Below are positions 1-6,328 of a stretch of 7,095 bases of DNA, piece by piece. How positions within the stretch are numbered: the stretch's first letter is position 1; each line of letters begins with the position of its first letter. Source of the stretch: Cellvibrionaceae bacterium (GTDB lineage: Bacteria > Pseudomonadota > Gammaproteobacteria > Pseudomonadales > Cellvibrionaceae); the NCBI GenBank assembly GCA_025800435.1, contig JAOXRV010000332.1, forward strand, positions 1 through 7,095. Direction: 5' to 3'. The notes under the pieces were generated by a model. That model did no database searches. It saw only the letters and a list, made by a program, of their open reading frames with translations, and was not told where the DNA came from. The position numbers and the translations under genes were made by a program.

Positions 1-565
1 CCATTACTCCTCGGTTGCGCTCGCGCCCTTCCAGGTGACGGGTGCCAAACAACACCGCAAATAGGCCCATCAATAAAGCCGTGATTAGGGCGGTGTCGAG
101 GTTAAATTGGGGCGCTGGGCCGGCGTGACTGCCCAGCACATCCCAGGCCATGGCCACCGCCCGCAGTTGCAAGGCGATATAAGGCAGGGAACCGACAATG
201 GCCAAGATCGCCACCAGCGCCGACAGCCACTGGCTTTTGCCGTAGCGCGAGCCAATAAAGTCTGCAATCGAGGTGACCTTGTGGTATTCCCCCACCCGCA
301 GCAATTTGCGTAAGAAGCGGTAGCCGAACACAAATACCAGGATGGGGCCAAGGTAAATGGGTAGATGGCTCCAGATATTGCCCATGGATTGACCTACCGC
401 CCCATAAAAGGTCCAAGAGCTGCAATACACCCCTAGGGCCAGGGCAAATAGTATTGGGCGGTAGCGGTTATACCAATTTTGTGACTGATCTGCCCACCAG
501 GCCACCAAAAACAAAAGACTGACGTAAGCCAGCGCGATTAGTAGCAAAAAGGGTTGGTCGATCAT
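1..565 (-). CDS. N-terminal part of a CbrA-like sodium:solute symporter-type sensor kinase (partial)
   Basis: This is a 5' fragment of a larger gene: 188 residues from an ATG at 565-563, reading off the left edge. At least five hydrophobic segments are visible, near residues 5-24, 37-56, 68-86, 113-134 and 158-175. The motif CSSWTFYGAVG at 48-58 and the stretch ADFIGSRYGKS at 101-111 are what I associate with the SSSF (SLC5-like) membrane domain of CbrA-type sensor histidine kinases; in Pseudomonas CbrA governs carbon and nitrogen source use. The kinase domains would lie beyond the window, so a plain symporter cannot be excluded. The start is well constrained: an in-frame TAA lies 18 nt upstream, leaving only this ATG or a TTG two codons earlier. 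The Shine-Dalgarno sequence is weak. The gene is transcribed away from ybfF, with 463 bp of gene-free DNA upstream. Confidence 0.8.
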   Translation of the reverse strand, partial: MIDQPFLLLIALAYVSLLFLVAWWADQSQNWYNRYRPILFALALGVYCSSWTFYGAVGQSMGNIWSHLPIYLGPILVFVFGYRFLRKLLRVGEYHKVTSIADFIGSRYGKSQWLSALVAILAIVGSLPYIALQLRAVAMAWDVLGSHAGPAPQFNLDTALITALLMGLFAVLFGTRHLEGRERNRGVM

Positions 566-630
566 GGGCAAGTCCGCTATTTAAGTCGCCCTAGAATAAC
601 AGTAAAACGATGCCAAACACCGGGGCTTAG

Positions 631-661
631 ACTTTAGTCGAATATTCAATCAATCTGTCAA
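631..661 (-). promoter_or_regulatory. Possible promoter of the membrane kinase gene (weak)
   Basis: On the minus strand a perfect -35 hexamer TTGACA lies at 661-656. The best -10 partner is TAAAGT at 636-631 (4 of 6 matches), but the spacer is 19 bp, longer than the preferred 17. The pair is correctly oriented and ends about 65 bp before the start codon at 565. The call is tentative. Confidence 0.2.
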
Positions 662-678
662 AAACCCACTCAGGCTAT

Positions 679-730
679 TTATACACAAGCTCAAGTTACT
701 AACATCTTTTGTGGATAACTTTGTGCAAAC
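679..730. promoter_or_regulatory. Cluster of DnaA-box-like sites
   Basis: TTATACACA at 679-687 (plus strand) and TTATCCACA at 718-710 (minus strand) both match the DnaA-box consensus TTWTNCACA exactly. GTTTGCACA at 730-722 (minus strand) matches 8 of 9. The last two lie in the same orientation with only 3 nt between them. AT-rich DNA follows at 780-900. Binding of DnaA is an inference from motif matching. The site lies about 115-165 bp upstream of the kinase start codon, so regulation of that gene by DnaA is one reading; a non-origin DnaA-binding locus is another. Confidence 0.45.
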
Positions 731-1028
731 TTGGGTGAAAACTGCCTCCAGAACCCGACTTATGGCCACAGCAGCAATTTGTTTATTTTTTAGGCAGCTC
801 GAATTCCTAATTAAATATCAATGACTTACGTTATTTTCAAAGCATAAAATTCACTTACCCCAATAAAATCAGGGTTAAATCAACGTTATATTGACAGTTG
901 TGGATTAAACCCGGCCCAGTCCCGGTATGCACCTACTAACCGGCTAGTGCCCGGCATACTGTAGGCCAGCGGCATGCAGAATATTTATGTTGATAATTGC
1001 GCCAGACTTCTCAGCAGCAAGAATGAGT

Positions 1029-1799
1029 TTAAATCAGAAATTTTTCGCACAGACGGGTAAATACAGCTGGCTTTTCAGCATGAAGCCAATGACCCGTGCC
1101 CTGTATCACTTTTAGCGCCGCATTGGGGAAACGGCTGACTACTTGGGGGCGATATTCAGCCAAAATATAATCTGATTCATCCCCTTTTAGAAATAATACT
1201 GGCCCATCAAATTGAGCCCCGGCCCGGGGAGCGGCAATAAACTCGGGATAGCTTTGCTCTAATACCTTTAAATTCGGGCGCCAGTGATAGCGGCCGTCGT
1301 CACCGCGGTATAGGTTTTTCAGCAAAAACTGGCGCACGGCGGGGATTTGAATACTGGCCTGCAACTGCTGGCCCGCCTGTTTGCGGCTTTTAATGCTGTC
1401 TAAATCCAGGCTGCCAAGCCCGGCAAAGATAGCATCGTGGCGGCGCGGATAGCTGACCGGGGCAATATCCGCCACAATAAGCTTATCCACCAACTCGGGC
1501 CGGCTCAGGGCCAGCTCCATCGCTACCTTGCCGCCGAGGGAATGGCCCAGCCAGTGGGCTCGCTCAATACCCTGGGCGACTGCGGTCTCGGCCACTGCCG
1601 CCGCCATCGCGGCCAGGCTCATGGCCTCTGGCCCGACCCAGGGAGAGCGGCCGTGGTTGGGCAAATCGATAGATAGGATCTTAAAATGCTCGCCCAGGGG
1701 CCGGGCGATGGCACCGAGATTATCGATACTGCCAAATAGGCCGTGCAGCAACACCAGCCACTGCTCACCCCGGCCGCTAAGCTCGCTGTTTAAGCTCAC
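1029..1799 (-). CDS. ybfF: YbfF-type alpha/beta-hydrolase (acyl esterase)
   Basis: This is a 256-residue single-domain alpha/beta-hydrolase resembling the E. coli esterase YbfF, which cleaves short acyl esters and acyl-CoA in vitro; its physiological substrate is not well settled. Visible elements in order: the oxyanion loop LLHGLFGS at 17-24, the strand and turn ending DLPNHGRS at 45-52, the nucleophile elbow GHSLGG at 85-90 with Ser87, ADIAP at 110-114, GDESD at 206-210 and the catalytic-histidine segment GTGHWLH with His237. Asp111 is the likely triad acid by analogy with YbfF, which is an inference. There is no signal peptide, so it should be cytoplasmic. The start is GTG at 1799-1797, supported by an in-frame TGA two codons upstream (1805-1803). 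It overlaps the stop of the DUF1820 gene as GTGA, a typical translational-coupling arrangement. Confidence 0.88.
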   Translation of the reverse strand: MSLNSELSGRGEQWLVLLHGLFGSIDNLGAIARPLGEHFKILSIDLPNHGRSPWVGPEAMSLAAMAAAVAETAVAQGIERAHWLGHSLGGKVAMELALSRPELVDKLIVADIAPVSYPRRHDAIFAGLGSLDLDSIKSRKQAGQQLQASIQIPAVRQFLLKNLYRGDDGRYHWRPNLKVLEQSYPEFIAAPRAGAQFDGPVLFLKGDESDYILAEYRPQVVSRFPNAALKVIQGTGHWLHAEKPAVFTRLCEKFLI

Positions 1800-2131
1800 G
1801 AATCACCATTACTGGGCTTGCCGGGAAAGCTCGGAAACTGGGCTATTTTATCAGCGGCGCTGATCTCGCTAACCTTGCCGATGCCCTGCTGTTCCACCTC
1901 GTCGATACGAATAATGGCCTGCATCGGTAAATAAGAGCGCTTGACCCCAGCAAATTCGTTTTTCAGTTTTTCTTCACCCGGGTCAACCAGCAGCTGGCTG
2001 CGCTCACCAAAGACAAACTCCTCAACCTCGATAAAGCCGTACATCTCGCTCTGGTATATGGCCCGGGCGTAGACCTCATAAACCTGGTTTTGGTTGTAAA
2101 AAATAACTTTGTAAAAGGGCTGCTCACTCAT
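1796..2131 (-). CDS. DUF1820 family protein
   Basis: The product is a 111-residue soluble protein that I recognise as DUF1820, a small conserved gammaproteobacterial family of unknown function. In Pseudomonas a member sits divergent to miaB, as here. Family-like core segments are VYEVYARAIYQSEMYGFIEV (18-37), LLVDPGEEKLKNEFAGVKR (47-65) and SYLPMQAIIRIDEVE (66-80). The C-terminal 25 residues are low-complexity and probably flexible. It has no membrane segment or signal peptide. The ATG at 2131-2129 is preceded by a purine-rich GAG about 6 nt away. The gene is the first of a two-gene unit, with its TGA overlapping the GTG of ybfF. The acidic, aromatic-rich core suggests a small globular fold, but no activity can be read from it. 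Confidence 0.85.
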   Translation of the reverse strand: MSEQPFYKVIFYNQNQVYEVYARAIYQSEMYGFIEVEEFVFGERSQLLVDPGEEKLKNEFAGVKRSYLPMQAIIRIDEVEQQGIGKVSEISAADKIAQFPSFPGKPSNGDS

Positions 2132-2193
2132 AGTTTTCTCAATCTACCTGGGGGCTTAGAAGAGCCCCGCGCTGTGGCTTATAGTTGGGGCTG

Positions 2194-2236
2194 GCGGCTA
2201 AAAATACAAGGGCCCAAAGCTATGGGAATTAGCCGC
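2194..2236. repeat. 8-bp inverted repeat in the divergent DUF1820/miaB promoter region
   Basis: GCGGCTAA at 2194-2201 and TTAGCCGC at 2229-2236 are perfect inverted copies with 27 nt between them. The palindrome GGGCCC lies near the centre at 2210-2215. The right arm falls just upstream of the miaB -10 element, where the -35 would be, so binding of a dimeric regulator is conceivable. No regulator can be named. Confidence 0.45.
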
Positions 2237-2251
2237 ACCTGGCGCTATAAT
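2223..2251 (+). promoter_or_regulatory. Probable miaB promoter
   Basis: A perfect -10 hexamer TATAAT lies at 2246-2251. With a 17-bp spacer the -35 would be TGGGAA at 2223-2228, matching the consensus at only 3 of 6 positions, so an activator or a weak constitutive promoter is likely. Transcription would start near 2258, giving a leader of about 39 nt before the ATG at 2297 but only about 6 nt before the alternative ATG at 2264. This supports 2297 as the start. Confidence 0.5.
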
Positions 2252-2296
2252 GCGCGGCCATTTATGCGTACGATTTTTAAGCGGAAACCAGCGACG

Positions 2297-3658
2297 ATGG
2301 CCACGAGCCCCGACAGCGTTAAAAAACTCTATATTCAGACCCATGGCTGCCAGATGAACGAGTACGACTCGGCCCGGATGCGCGACCTATTGGGTGAGAG
2401 CCACAAGATGGAGACCACCGACGACCCGGCCGAGGCCGATGTGCTGTTGGTAAACACCTGCTCGATCCGCGAAAAGGCTCAGGATAAGCTCTACCATCAG
2501 CTGGGCCGCTGGAAGCGATACAAAGACAAAAACCCCGATCTAATTATCGGCGTGGGCGGCTGTGTGGCCAGCCAAGAGGGCGAGGCCATCGCCAAGCGCG
2601 CCCCTTTTGTGGATTTGATTTTTGGCCCCCAAACCCTGCACCGCCTGCCCGAGATGATGGAGACCCGGGCCGAGGACAACGGCGTGGTGGTGGTGGATAT
2701 CAGCTTCCCGGAAATTGAAAAGTTCGACAATTTGCCCAGCCCCGAGGCCGATGGGGTCAGCGCGTTTGTATCGATTATGGAAGGCTGCTCGAAATACTGC
2801 ACCTTCTGCGTGGTGCCCTACACCCGTGGCGAAGAAGTGAGCCGGCCACTGGCCGATGTGCTGGCCGAGGTGGTGGCCCTGGCCGAACAAGGGGTGCGCG
2901 AAATTAACCTGCTGGGCCAAAACGTCAACGCCTACCGGGGCGACAACGGCAGTGGCGAAGTGGTCGATTTGGCCGAGCTGATCAGCTATGTGGCGGCGGT
3001 TGAGGGCATTGACCGAATTCGCTATACCACCAGCCACCCGGTGGAGTTCTCCGACAGTTTAATTAAAGCTTACGGCGAGGTGCCCGAGCTGGTCAGCCAT
3101 ATTCACCTGCCGGTACAGAGCGGCTCGGATCGTATCCTAATGGCCATGAAACGCGGCCACACGGCGCTGGAATATAAATCCAAGCTGCGTGCGCTCAAGG
3201 CTATTCGGCCGGATATTTGTTTCTCCTCGGATTTTATTGTGGGCTTTCCCGGCGAGAGCGACCATGACTTTGCCGCCACCATGAAGCTGATCGGGGATAT
3301 GAACTTTGATATGTCCTTTAGTTTTATTTACAGCCCCCGCCCCGGCACCCCGGCCGCCGACCTGGCCGATGACACACCGATGGAAGTGAAAAAGCAGCGT
3401 TTGAAAATACTGCAGGACCGAATCAACCAGCAGGCCCAAGATATCGGCCGCAAAATGGTCGGCAATGTGGAGCGGGTACTGGTCAGCGGCTACAGCAAAA
3501 AAGACCCGGGCCAACTGGCCGGGCGCACCGAAAACAACCGGGTGGTCAACTTCCGCTGCGATCGCCCGGAACTGATCGGCAAGTTTGCCGATATCCTGAT
3601 CGAAGAGGCCCTGCCCAACTCCCTGCGCGGCCAGTTGATCGGTAGTGAGCTAGACTAA
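2297..3658 (+). CDS. miaB: tRNA-2-methylthio-N6-dimethylallyladenosine37 synthase MiaB
   Basis: MiaB is a radical-SAM methylthiotransferase that converts i6A37 to ms2i6A37 next to the anticodon of tRNAs reading UNN codons. The 453 residues from this start are normal for the family. The N-terminal MTTase domain carries three cluster-binding cysteines, Cys18 (THGCQMNEYDS), Cys55 (NTCSIREKA) and Cys89 (GVGGCVAS). The radical-SAM core starts near 150 with the CX3CX2C motif at Cys164, Cys168 and Cys171 (GCSKYCTFC). A C-terminal TRAM RNA-binding domain occupies about 385-450. The frame is open upstream to 2090, but that 69-residue extension runs antisense through the DUF1820 start and resembles no MiaB. 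ATG 2297 begins just before the conserved KKLYIQTHGC and lies a sensible distance from the TATAAT. The Shine-Dalgarno is weak (GGAA, about 10 nt upstream). It is the first gene of the miaB-ybeZ-ybeY block. Confidence 0.96.
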   Translation: MATSPDSVKKLYIQTHGCQMNEYDSARMRDLLGESHKMETTDDPAEADVLLVNTCSIREKAQDKLYHQLGRWKRYKDKNPDLIIGVGGCVASQEGEAIAKRAPFVDLIFGPQTLHRLPEMMETRAEDNGVVVVDISFPEIEKFDNLPSPEADGVSAFVSIMEGCSKYCTFCVVPYTRGEEVSRPLADVLAEVVALAEQGVREINLLGQNVNAYRGDNGSGEVVDLAELISYVAAVEGIDRIRYTTSHPVEFSDSLIKAYGEVPELVSHIHLPVQSGSDRILMAMKRGHTALEYKSKLRALKAIRPDICFSSDFIVGFPGESDHDFAATMKLIGDMNFDMSFSFIYSPRPGTPAADLADDTPMEVKKQRLKILQDRINQQAQDIGRKMVGNVERVLVSGYSKKDPGQLAGRTENNRVVNFRCDRPELIGKFADILIEEALPNSLRGQLIGSELD

Positions 3659-3683
3659 TAAGCAGTGAGCTAGGCTAATAAAC
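3644..3683 (+). repeat. 20-bp tandem duplication across the miaB stop codon
   Basis: The 20-mer beginning AGTGAGCTAG at 3644-3663 is followed directly by a copy at 3664-3683 with two substitutions (18 of 20 identical). The first copy encodes the last residues of MiaB (SELD) plus TAA TAA. The second repeats the same codons and stops outside the gene. A short replication-slippage duplication explains it. Confidence 0.75.
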
Positions 3684-3730
3684 TAATGCAATAAACAGCA
3701 AGTTTTTTAGGACATAACACCCATTTTAAC

Positions 3731-3758
3731 CGGCCCAGCTTTGCAGTAAGCTGGGCCG
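3731..3758 (+). promoter_or_regulatory. Strong RNA hairpin in the miaB-ybeZ leader
   Basis: CGGCCCAGCTT (3731-3741) pairs perfectly with AAGCTGGGCCG (3748-3758) around a 6-nt loop, giving an 11-bp GC-rich stem. No T-run follows on either strand, so it is not a standard intrinsic terminator. It ends exactly one base before an ATG (3759) and 29 nt before the TTG start of ybeZ. It may shape mRNA stability, processing or ribosome access between miaB and ybeZ. Confidence 0.65.
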
Positions 3759-3791
3759 ATGAACAGCACAAGAGAACCCAAGACCTTTTGA
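3759..3791 (+). other. 10-codon mini-ORF overlapping the ybeZ start (possible leader peptide)
   Basis: ATG at 3759 opens a 10-residue reading frame, MNSTREPKTF, whose TGA (3789-3791) overlaps the TTG start of ybeZ as TTGA. It starts directly after the 11-bp hairpin. If translated it could hand ribosomes on to ybeZ. Alternatively it is the original ybeZ start displaced by one base: one extra T in the T4 run at 3786-3789 would join it in frame to the ybeZ sequence. The Shine-Dalgarno is poor. No experiment or homologue is in hand. Confidence 0.25.
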
Positions 3792-4897
3792 AACCCTCTA
3801 GCCAACCGGCCGATAAGCAGCAGGCCTCTAACCTCGCCAAGCCCGGCACTGCCGCGCCCAGCAGCTACCGCCTTAGCCTTGAACCCGCCGATGCCCGTCG
3901 CCTGGCCATGCTCAACGGTCAATTCGACCGCCATTTGCGCCAGATTGAATCGCGCATTGGTATCGAGATTCGCAATCGCGGCAATCAATTTAGCTTGATC
4001 GGCCCAGCCCCCAAGACTCGGGCCGCCGGTCATGTACTTCGCCAACTCTACGAAATTACCGCCAGCGCTGAACTGACCCCCGATGAAATTCACCTGGCCC
4101 TACAAGACACTTCTGTCGAGGAGCTTATGCCCCAAACCGCCACCGCCAAAGCGGCCCCCAAGCAAGCCCCCGCCGACGATAAAGACGCCGGCCAGCTGAC
4201 CCTGATCCGCACCAAAAAATGCACGGTAAAACCCCGCGGCCGCAATCAACAGGGCTATGTGCGTTCGGTGCAGACCCACGACATCAACTTTGGTATTGGC
4301 CCGGCCGGCACCGGCAAAACCTATCTGGCCGTGGCCTGTGCGGTAGAGGCCCTGTTAAAAGACGAGATCGAACGTATTTTGCTGGTGCGCCCGGCGGTGG
4401 AAGCCGGTGAAAAACTGGGCTTTTTACCCGGCGATTTATCGCAAAAAGTGGACCCCTATCTGCGCCCCCTGTACGACGCCCTGTATGAAATGCTGGGCTT
4501 TGAAACCGTGGATAAACTCATTGAGCGCAATGTGATTGAGGTGGCGCCACTGGCCTATATGCGCGGGCGCACCCTCAACAATGCCTTTGTTATTTTGGAC
4601 GAAAGCCAGAACACCACCCGCGAGCAGATGAAAATGTTCCTGACCCGGATCGGCTTTGGCTCCACCGCAGTGATCAACGGTGACCCTTCACAAATCGACC
4701 TGCCCCGGGGTGTCGCCTCAGGCCTGCGCCATGCGATCGAGGTGCTGGACGGCGTCAACGGCATCAGCTTTACCTTTTTTACCGCCAAGGATGTGGTGCG
4801 CCACCCACTGGTGCAGCGCATTGTTGAGGCCTACGATATTCACGACGCCGAGCGCGAAGCCAAGGAACGCGAAGCCAGGGAAAACGCCGAACGCTAA
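3788..4897 (+). CDS. ybeZ: PhoH-like ATPase YbeZ
   Basis: This is a cytoplasmic P-loop NTPase of the PhoH family, the conserved genomic partner of YbeY and thought to act in rRNA and RNA metabolism. The 369 residues comprise an N-terminal domain (about 27-112, including QIESRIGIEIRNRGNQFSLI), a variable Ala/Pro/Lys-rich linker (115-135), then the PhoH ATPase domain. That domain shows Walker A GPAGTGKT at 171-178, LVRPAVEAGEKLGFLPGD at 199-216, Walker B VILDESQN at 268-275 and TAVINGDPSQIDLPRG at 293-308. The C-terminal tail (353-369) is highly charged and probably helical. No in-frame ATG or GTG exists between the upstream in-frame TAA (3692) and well inside the conserved domain, so TTG 3788 is the only reasonable start unless a frameshift hides ATG 3759. 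Its stop overlaps the ybeY ATG by one base (TAATG). Confidence 0.93.
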   Translation: MKPSSQPADKQQASNLAKPGTAAPSSYRLSLEPADARRLAMLNGQFDRHLRQIESRIGIEIRNRGNQFSLIGPAPKTRAAGHVLRQLYEITASAELTPDEIHLALQDTSVEELMPQTATAKAAPKQAPADDKDAGQLTLIRTKKCTVKPRGRNQQGYVRSVQTHDINFGIGPAGTGKTYLAVACAVEALLKDEIERILLVRPAVEAGEKLGFLPGDLSQKVDPYLRPLYDALYEMLGFETVDKLIERNVIEVAPLAYMRGRTLNNAFVILDESQNTTREQMKMFLTRIGFGSTAVINGDPSQIDLPRGVASGLRHAIEVLDGVNGISFTFFTAKDVVRHPLVQRIVEAYDIHDAEREAKEREARENAER

Positions 4898-5352
4898 TGG
4901 AGCTGCAACTGGATTTAGATAACGCCAGTGCCAGCGAGGCGGTGCCGAGCCAGGCCCAATTTGAGGCTTGGCTGCAAGCGGCGCTGAAAGACCATCGAGC
5001 CGAAGCCGAGGTCAGTATTAGGCTGGTCGATAGCGCTGAAAGCCAGGCTTTAAACCTGCAGTACCGAGGCAAAGACAAGCCCACTAATGTGCTGTCCTTC
5101 CCCGCCGATTTACCGCCGGAGCTGGCATTGCCGCTGCTGGGCGATTTAGTGATCTGCGTGCCAGTGATGCTGGCCGAGGCGGCTGAACAGGGCAAAACCG
5201 AGCTGGCTCACTGGGCCCACCTGTGCATACATGGCTGCCTGCATTTATTGGGCTACGACCATATCGAAGAGACCGAGGCAGAGGCGATGGAGGCACTGGA
5301 AACCGAATTGCTTGCCCAGCTTGGCTACCCAGACCCCTATCTGGCTCAATAA
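4897..5352 (+). CDS. ybeY: Endoribonuclease YbeY (rRNA maturation factor)
   Basis: YbeY is a zinc-dependent single-strand endoribonuclease needed for 16S rRNA 3'-end maturation and 70S ribosome quality control. At 151 residues it is close to the usual family length. The signature H-x3-H-x5-H metal site is intact: HGCLHLLGYDH at 112-122, with His112, His116 and His122 as zinc ligands. The conserved segment NLQYRGKDKPTNVLSFP at 53-69 includes Arg57, equivalent to the family's essential arginine. LGDLVICVP at 81-89 is also typical. The ATG at 4897 overlaps the TAA of ybeZ (TAATG), so translation is very likely coupled, consistent with YbeZ and YbeY acting together. No terminator with a clear T-run follows, but a new promoter lies between it and ybeX. 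Confidence 0.95.
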   Translation: MELQLDLDNASASEAVPSQAQFEAWLQAALKDHRAEAEVSIRLVDSAESQALNLQYRGKDKPTNVLSFPADLPPELALPLLGDLVICVPVMLAEAAEQGKTELAHWAHLCIHGCLHLLGYDHIEETEAEAMEALETELLAQLGYPDPYLAQ

Positions 5353-5412
5353 ACGAATAAATAGCCTCAACACTGAACAAATATCAGGCAAATTTAGCCG
5401 TTAAATCAGTGT

Positions 5413-5437
5413 TTTTAGCCAAACGCCGGTGCTAAAA
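5413..5437. repeat. 7-bp inverted repeat overlapping the ybeX promoter
   Basis: TTTTAGC at 5413-5419 and GCTAAAA at 5431-5437 are perfect inverted copies separated by 11 nt. The right arm lies on the extended -10 element. A further TTTAGC at 5393-5398 sits 21 bp upstream of the one at 5414-5419, close to two helical turns. The layout looks like an operator, but it could be chance in AT-rich DNA. Confidence 0.4.
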
Positions 5438-5438
5438 T
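5430..5438 (+). promoter_or_regulatory. Probable extended -10 promoter of ybeX
   Basis: TGCTAAAAT at 5430-5438 fits an extended -10 element (TGn followed by a hexamer matching TATAAT at 5 of 6). No good -35 is seen, as is usual for extended -10 promoters. It lies within the 121-bp gap after ybeY and about 35 bp before the ybeX start, so ybeX and the DUF3820 gene can be transcribed independently of ybeY. Confidence 0.45.
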
Positions 5439-5473
5439 AGCCGGCCCTTTAGAGCACAGGAGCCAAATTCGCC

Positions 5474-6328
5474 ATGAGCGAAGACCCGTCGAGTAGTCAG
5501 TCCAACGGCCAGGATAAATCTTGGTTGGAGCGTTTTTTCGGTAATTTTTCCAGCGAGCCCAATTCCCGCGAGGAGCTGCTGGCAATCATCAAAGAAGCGG
5601 CAGAGCGCGAGCTGCTAGACTCAGAAGCCCTGAGCATTATTGAAGGCGCTCTGGATGTGGCCGACCAGCAAGTGCGCGAGGTACTGATCCCCCGCCCACA
5701 AATGGTGGTGCTCAACATCGACGACAGCCCCGAACAACTGCTCCCCAAAGTCATTGAATCCGGCCACTCGCGCTTTCCCGTAATCGGCGAATCGGTGGAT
5801 GACATCAAAGGTATTCTACTGGCCAAAGACCTGCTGCCCCTGATCTTAGGCGGCACTGAGCACTTTGAACTCAACACCCTGATCCGGCCGGCGGTGGTTA
5901 TTCCCGAGAGTAAACGCCTAAACGTGCTGCTGCGCGAGTTCCGTGAGAACCGCTACCATATGGCCATGGTAATCGATGAGTACGGCGGTATTGCCGGCCT
6001 GGTGACCATTGAAGACCTGCTCGAAGAAATCGTCGGCGAGATCGAAGACGAGACCGACGAAGAGGAAGAAGAAGCCTTTATCCGCCAGGTCAGCGAGCGC
6101 GATTTTATTGTCAAAGCCTTGACGCCCATCGAGGAATTTAACGCCCAGTTTAGCTCGGGCTTTAGCGAAGATGACTTCGACACCATTGGCGGCATTGTGA
6201 TGCAGGCCTTTGGCCACCTGCCCAGTCGCAACGAGCAGGTCGAAATCGACAACCTTAGCTTTAAGGTGCTGTACTCCGACAGTCGCAAGATTCACCTGCT
6301 GCGCCTGACCCTGCCCGGCAATGACTGA
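5474..6328 (+). CDS. ybeX: CBS-domain protein YbeX/CorC (HlyC/CorC family)
   Basis: YbeX (CorC) is a soluble protein linked in older work to Mg2+/Co2+ efflux through CorA, and more recently to ribosome metabolism, in keeping with its position beside ybeY. The 284 residues match the family length. A charged N-terminus (about 1-65) is followed by a CBS pair at about 68-127 and 133-190. Conserved pieces are VREVLIPRPQMVVL (67-80), SGHSRFPVIGES (96-107), GILLAKDLLPL (113-123) and MVIDEYGGIAGLVTIEDLLE (165-184), then GEIEDETDEEEE. The CorC_HlyC domain spans about 205-281, with FDTIGGIVMQAFGHLP at 235-250. There are no membrane segments. The start is supported by AGGAG at 5458-5462, 11 nt before the ATG. 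It overlaps the next gene by 8 nt. The family's common downstream neighbour lnt is absent here. Confidence 0.94.
   Translation: MSEDPSSSQSNGQDKSWLERFFGNFSSEPNSREELLAIIKEAAERELLDSEALSIIEGALDVADQQVREVLIPRPQMVVLNIDDSPEQLLPKVIESGHSRFPVIGESVDDIKGILLAKDLLPLILGGTEHFELNTLIRPAVVIPESKRLNVLLREFRENRYHMAMVIDEYGGIAGLVTIEDLLEEIVGEIEDETDEEEEEAFIRQVSERDFIVKALTPIEEFNAQFSSGFSEDDFDTIGGIVMQAFGHLPSRNEQVEIDNLSFKVLYSDSRKIHLLRLTLPGND

Larger units (their letters stand above)
566..1028. other. AT-rich gene-free region upstream of the membrane kinase gene
   Basis: I see no coding sequence here. Base composition is clearly more AT-rich than the flanking genes, most of all around 780-900. The stretch is both the 5' region of the minus-strand kinase gene and the 3' flank of ybfF. 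It holds a cluster of DnaA-box-like sequences at 679-730 and a single one-mismatch box at 899-907. Between 921 and 965 short inverted repeats are interleaved: GTATGC 925-930 with GCATAC 954-959, CCTAC 932-936 with GTAGG 961-965, and a near-palindrome at 935-948. I find no clear intrinsic terminator for ybfF. Confidence 0.7.

Noticed and set aside
566..1028. Chromosomal origin (oriC)
   Set aside because: DnaA boxes and AT-rich DNA are present, but neither dnaA/dnaN nor gidA/mnmG nor parA/B is adjacent, and I see no GATC cluster. A secondary DnaA-binding site is more cautious.
2090..2296. 69-codon N-terminal extension of the miaB reading frame
   Set aside because: It runs antisense across the DUF1820 start and through both promoters, is unlike any MiaB N-terminus, and the TATAAT at 2246-2251 would lie inside it. 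ATG 2297 precedes the conserved start of the family.
2540..3037. 165-residue minus-strand ORF inside miaB, and similar antisense ORFs in other genes
   Set aside because: These are antisense shadows of well-conserved coding sequence in GC-rich DNA, with His/Ala/Gly-rich composition and no recognisable domain.
3731..3758. Intrinsic terminator between miaB and ybeZ
   Set aside because: The stem is strong, but no T-run follows on either strand; the next plus-strand bases are ATGAACAGC.
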